This document shows positions 5,110-7,648 of a stretch of DNA of 7,648 bases, one piece after another. Below the pieces are notes generated by a model. It did no database searches, was not told the DNA's origin, and saw nothing but the letters and a program-made list of their open reading frames with translations. Source of the DNA: an uncultured Lewinella sp. (GTDB taxonomy: Bacteria; Bacteroidota; Bacteroidia; Chitinophagales; Saprospiraceae). The DNA lies in contig CALIGP010000411.1 in assembly GCA_938021455.1 (NCBI GenBank), positions 1-7,648 of the forward strand, read 5' to 3'. The translations under genes and the position numbers were made by a program. Within the stretch, counting starts at the first letter, position 1. Each line of letters begins with the position of its first letter.

Positions 5110-6828
5110 ATGCCACAACTCATCGATGCTCAACTCCAGGCTACCCGCGCACGCCTTGAAGAGATCATCAAGAATCTTCATGAGCTAACGCTTCGCATCG
5201 GGCATGATGAAATGGCCCAGACCGTGAGCGAACTTCGCAACCGAATCTTTGAGCCCTTCATGTTTGTGATCGTCGGGGAAGTGAAGGCTGGCAAGTCCAG
5301 CTTCGTCAATGCCCTCCTGGCCACCGGCCAGGAAATTGCCAAGGCCGCTCCGCAGCCCATGACGGACACCATCCAGCAAATAATTTACGGAGAAGAACAG
5401 CGGGAGGTGGAGATCAATCCTTACCTGAAGAAAATATTTCTTCCGGTTGAAATCCTTAAGGAAATCGCCATCGTCGACACGCCGGGGACCAACACCATCG
5501 TGGAGCACCACCAAGAGATCACGGAGCAATTCATCCCCGCCAGTGACCTCATCGTCTTTGTGTTCGAGGCTAAAAACCCCTACCGGCAGTCCGCCTGGGA
5601 TTTCTTCAAGTACATCCACGGAGACTGGAAGAAGAAGACCATATTTGTTCTTCAACAGAAAGATCTCGCAACGGATAATGAACTGAAAACCAATTTAGAA
5701 GGTGTTCGGAACAAAGCAATACAAGACGGGGTAGAAAACCCTAATGTCTTTGCCGTTAGTGCAAAACGGGAACAGGAGGACATTCCTGACAGTGGTTTTG
5801 GTTCCTTACGCCAGTACATCACGGAGAACATCACCGGTGGCCAGGCACCCAGACTAAAGCTGAACAACAGCATCATCACGGCTCAAACCATCAACGAGCG
5901 GATTGCCGGAGGATTGGAGCTGCGCCGCGACCAGTTCGATGCCGACAGCCGCTTCCGGTCTGACATTCAAGAAACCCTGTCCGAGCAAACCGGACAAAGC
6001 AACAAACAGGTAGACCTCATGGTCGAAAACCTCCTGCATACCTATGATAACATTACGCGGGAGAAGCTAGACGAACTGCGTGGGGGAATGAGCATGTTCG
6101 GCTTACTGAAAAGAAGCCTTAGCGCTACTTTTGGTAGCACCCCAGACGCTAAGACCTGGCTGGGAGGACTCGCCAGTGAGCTGGAAGAAGACCTAAACAC
6201 CAAACTGAAGGCCCGTCTTAATGACAATGTCATTGACCTCGCCGAAAGCATCCAGCAAATGGTGAAGGTCATTGACCTCAAAATTCGCTCCAGCGAAACC
6301 ATCCTGAAAAACGATCACGAACTCTTTAGCGACATCGCCGAACGGCGAGAAAACGTGCTACGGGATCTTCAGGATCAGTTCAACCGCTTTGTGTCTAAAA
6401 CGGAAAGCTTCACGGACGACGAGCTCTTCGCAGACCGGGAAAACCTGACGCCCAACCTCGCCGCCGGCGGAGGAATCGCCGCACTGGGGGTCGTTCTGAT
6501 GGCACTCTCTACCCTACCCGTCCTCGACGTCACTGGAGGCATTCTTACCACCGTCGGGGTTCTCTTTGCGGGCTTCAGCACGCGCGGAAAGCGCAAACGG
6601 ATTGTTGATGGCTTCGAAGCTGAAATCGCCGTTGGTCGCGACCGACTGGCCACAGACCTGGAAGAAAAGCTAAAATCTTATATCTCTACGCTGCGCACGC
6701 GCATTGAAAATAACTTCACCCGTTTTGATGAGATGTTGGGCCGGGAGGAAAAGAACCTCGCCATCCTCGAAGGGTCGCATAAGGAGATTGAGGCGGAGTT
6801 AGAGGGGATGTCGCTGAGCGACCGTTAG
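5110..6828 (+). CDS. Bacterial dynamin-like GTPase
   Basis: I placed the start at ATG 5110 (572 residues); an upstream TTG at 5062 would add 16 unconvincing residues. The N-terminal GTPase domain shows P-loop GEVKAGKS (56-63), a switch-I-type threonine in PMTDT (83-87), DTPG (123-126), and QQKD (182-185) where G4 is normally N/TKxD. A long helical middle region follows (about 250-445, with coiled-coil-like stretches). Then come two adjacent hydrophobic segments, about 451-472 and 476-489, ending in a basic patch RGKRKR. This is the expected layout of a membrane-inserting paddle hairpin. The last ~75 residues form another charged helix and would fold back as the stalk. The product is probably a cytoplasmic, membrane-associated GTPase for membrane remodelling or repair. 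It stands alone, whereas some bacterial dynamins occur as adjacent pairs. The gene converges on the Tudor-like protein gene across a hairpin array. Confidence 0.9.
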   Translation: MPQLIDAQLQATRARLEEIIKNLHELTLRIGHDEMAQTVSELRNRIFEPFMFVIVGEVKAGKSSFVNALLATGQEIAKAAPQPMTDTIQQIIYGEEQREVEINPYLKKIFLPVEILKEIAIVDTPGTNTIVEHHQEITEQFIPASDLIVFVFEAKNPYRQSAWDFFKYIHGDWKKKTIFVLQQKDLATDNELKTNLEGVRNKAIQDGVENPNVFAVSAKREQEDIPDSGFGSLRQYITENITGGQAPRLKLNNSIITAQTINERIAGGLELRRDQFDADSRFRSDIQETLSEQTGQSNKQVDLMVENLLHTYDNITREKLDELRGGMSMFGLLKRSLSATFGSTPDAKTWLGGLASELEEDLNTKLKARLNDNVIDLAESIQQMVKVIDLKIRSSETILKNDHELFSDIAERRENVLRDLQDQFNRFVSKTESFTDDELFADRENLTPNLAAGGGIAALGVVLMALSTLPVLDVTGGILTTVGVLFAGFSTRGKRKRIVDGFEAEIAVGRDRLATDLEEKLKSYISTLRTRIENNFTRFDEMLGREEKNLAILEGSHKEIEAELEGMSLSDR

Positions 6829-6960
6829 GCGTGCTTGGCGCTTTTATAATCCTACCCCAGGTCTTTCCCGAAGCTCTAAAAGCGCGATAGCGCGTCTAAA
6901 AGGCCGAAGGCCGTCTAAAAGGAGCGTAGCAACATCTAAAGAGAGCGCAAAGCGCCTAAC
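6824..6960. repeat. Intergenic block bounded by an 8-bp inverted repeat (GTTAGGCG ... CGCCTAAC)
   Basis: GTTAGGCG at 6824-6831 is exactly complementary to CGCCTAAC at 6953-6960. Each arm contains the TAG stop of the flanking convergent gene, so the arms reach into both coding ends. The enclosed DNA comprises an unstructured left part (6832-6874) and the hairpin array at 6875-6956. This could be a small inserted element whose ends supply the stop codons, or coincidence in a short junction. Confidence 0.35.
6875..6956 (-). repeat. Tandem array of four TCTAAA(A)-plus-micro-hairpin units; possible serial terminators for the minus-strand gene
   Basis: Four units begin at 6875, 6895, 6914 and 6935 (spacing 20, 19 and 21 bp). 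Each starts with TCTAAAA (the last with TCTAAA) and continues with a different small palindrome: GCGC-GATA-GCGC (6882-6893), GGCC-GAA-GGCC (6902-6912), GC-GTA-GC (6924-6930) and GCGC-AAA-GCGC (6945-6955). The stem sequences differ but pairing is kept, while the linker word is constant. On the minus strand the first two hairpins are immediately followed by TTTTAGA, so the array reads as repeated stem-plus-U-tract signals just after the stop codon of the minus-strand gene (6956-6958). In the plus direction no U-tract follows a hairpin. Termination is inference; the repeat structure is directly visible. Confidence 0.75.
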
Positions 6961-7486
6961 TTTTCTGCCCCGAGAAATGGTCCTCCTTCCGCCGAAACAG
7001 TACATTGAAAGAGGTCAATGAGCCGTAAATCCGGGTGATGTACTGCTGAAGATTAACCTTCTCCTCGTCGGTCATGCTACTGGAGTTAATCCGCTGCTCC
7101 ATTACCCGCAGGCGATCCCGCACCATGACAATCTTATGGAAGAAAGTATCGATGGGCATTTCCTTACTGGCTAGTCCGTCTTCACCGGGTTTTAGAATGA
7201 GTTGTCCGTCAACCCAGCGATCTCCCAATTGGGTCGTTTCCTGGATGCCGTTGTAAGTGCGTAAAATGCGAACAAGCGCCTTTTCGGCCTCGTTAAAAGA
7301 AGCAACTTCTTCGGCTTCGATAGCTTCCAGCACTTCCCAGTTGTCATAATCACGCCCAACCGACTTAATGCCGTGAATCATGAAGGTGACATCGTAGGCC
7401 GCCTTGTATAACTTAATGATGACGCCGTCACCGAAGGCCGGATGACGCACACGACTTCCAACGCCGAGAGTAGTAGTATCGCTCAT
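6956..7486 (-). CDS. Small protein with Tudor/KOW-like N-terminal domain and helical C-terminal part
   Basis: I chose the start complementary to 7484-7486 (176 residues, MSDTTTLGVG...) because an in-frame upstream start at 7552 adds 22 Cys/Lys-rich residues that look non-coding; an A/T-rich leader precedes the chosen ATG. Residues 8-53 read GVGSRVRHPAFGDGVIIKLY then a basic/aromatic strand set ending DYDNWEVLEA. The 'G..V.HP.FG.G.I' pattern is that of small SH3/Tudor-like barrels such as the C-terminal domain of UvrD/PcrA helicases and CarD-type RNA-polymerase-binding domains. The remaining residues (about 55-170) are predicted mainly helical, with charged stretches (EAEKALVRILRTYNG, IVMVRDRLRVMEQRI, DEEKVNLQQYITRIYG). 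No signal peptide is present, so it is cytoplasmic. A role bound to RNA polymerase or nucleic acid is inference only. It converges on the dynamin-like gene and is divergent from the gene starting at 7600. Confidence 0.8.
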   Translation of the reverse strand: MSDTTTLGVGSRVRHPAFGDGVIIKLYKAAYDVTFMIHGIKSVGRDYDNWEVLEAIEAEEVASFNEAEKALVRILRTYNGIQETTQLGDRWVDGQLILKPGEDGLASKEMPIDTFFHKIVMVRDRLRVMEQRINSSSMTDEEKVNLQQYITRIYGSLTSFNVLFRRKEDHFSGQKS

Positions 7487-7562
7487 GAGATTTATATTTT
7501 CTAGCGGCAATTTACGCTTTTGGGCGCGGACGCAGGTGCATAGGGAAGTCATTTAAAAGCAA

Positions 7563-7585
7563 GCAATGCTTATCTTGAGCATTGC
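7563..7585. promoter_or_regulatory. Perfect 8-bp hairpin/operator-like palindrome upstream of the last gene
   Basis: GCAATGCT (7563-7570) pairs exactly with AGCATTGC (7578-7585) around a 7-nt loop, TATCTTG. It lies 14 bp before the ATG at 7600, in the 113-bp space between two divergent genes. The location suits an operator or a structured leader rather than a terminator, since neither gene ends here. Confidence 0.4.
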
Positions 7586-7599
7586 CTTAATGAACGACC

Positions 7600-7648
7600 A
7601 TGAGATTACTCCTTTTACTAGCGTTTTCGCTGCTGTTTATCCCCCAAA
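7600..7648 (+). CDS. Partial gene, N-terminal signal peptide only
   Basis: Sixteen complete codons are visible from ATG 7600: MRLLLLLAFSLLFIPQ. This is a typical hydrophobic signal-peptide core, so the product is probably exported. Nothing of the mature protein is inside the window and no family can be named. Another ATG at 7590 is also open to the edge in a different frame (MNDHEITPF...), but it lacks the signal-peptide character and looks less likely. Confidence 0.55.
   Translation, partial: MRLLLLLAFSLLFIPQ

Noticed and set aside
5185..5655. Long minus-strand frame (156 codons) within the dynamin-like gene
   Set aside because: It lies opposite the P-loop and DTPG coding region, which is clearly the real gene; the product is His/Asp-rich with no known motif.
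6875..6956. CRISPR array
   Set aside because: The repeated word is only 6-7 bp, the 'spacers' are 12-16 bp palindromes, and there are no cas genes.

Overview
The window looks like chromosomal DNA of a Bacteroidota bacterium, probably of the Saprospiria (Lewinella/Haliscomenobacter) type. The placement is inference. It rests on a WbqC-family protein, a PqqB-like lipoprotein and a GH51 arabinofuranosidase of Bacteroidota style, lipoproteins with short N-terminal signals, absence of strong Shine-Dalgarno sites, and two exact matches to the Bacteroidota -7 promoter box (TAnnTTTG) in short upstream regions. No tRNA, rRNA, CRISPR, transposase or phage gene was seen.

Layout, left to right. A truncated minus-strand lipoprotein gene runs off the left edge (1-188) and resembles vanadium-dependent haloperoxidase/PAP2-type proteins. 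Divergent from it is a yqgE/algH-family gene (390-944), which converges on an unrecognised four-helix membrane protein (1038-1493, minus). A WbqC-family gene (1539-2150) reads divergently from that and converges, 2 bp apart, on a PqqB-like metallo-beta-lactamase-fold lipoprotein (2153-3106, minus). Divergent from the latter is a secreted GH51 alpha-L-arabinofuranosidase (3229-4779). A repeat-rich, apparently non-coding stretch (4780-5109) precedes a bacterial dynamin-like GTPase (5110-6828). This converges on a small protein with a Tudor/KOW-like N-terminus (6956-7486, minus). A signal-peptide-bearing gene starts at 7600 and runs off the right edge.

The genes alternate in strand almost one by one, so there is no operon and no evidence that they form one pathway. 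They read as single housekeeping or accessory units: envelope or surface enzymes (haloperoxidase-like, PqqB-like, arabinofuranosidase), membrane remodelling (dynamin-like) and small conserved proteins.

The most unusual content is between the genes. All three convergent junctions carry repeat structure: a perfect 20-bp inverted repeat at 941-1036; a 13-bp direct repeat with an 8-bp stem at 2117-2175; and, most strikingly, an array at 6875-6956 of four ~20-bp units, each a constant TCTAAA(A) word followed by a different small GC-rich hairpin. Read on the minus strand, two of these hairpins are followed directly by TTTTAGA, like a series of miniature terminators. The 330-bp gap before the dynamin gene holds a further set of repeat-like palindromes.
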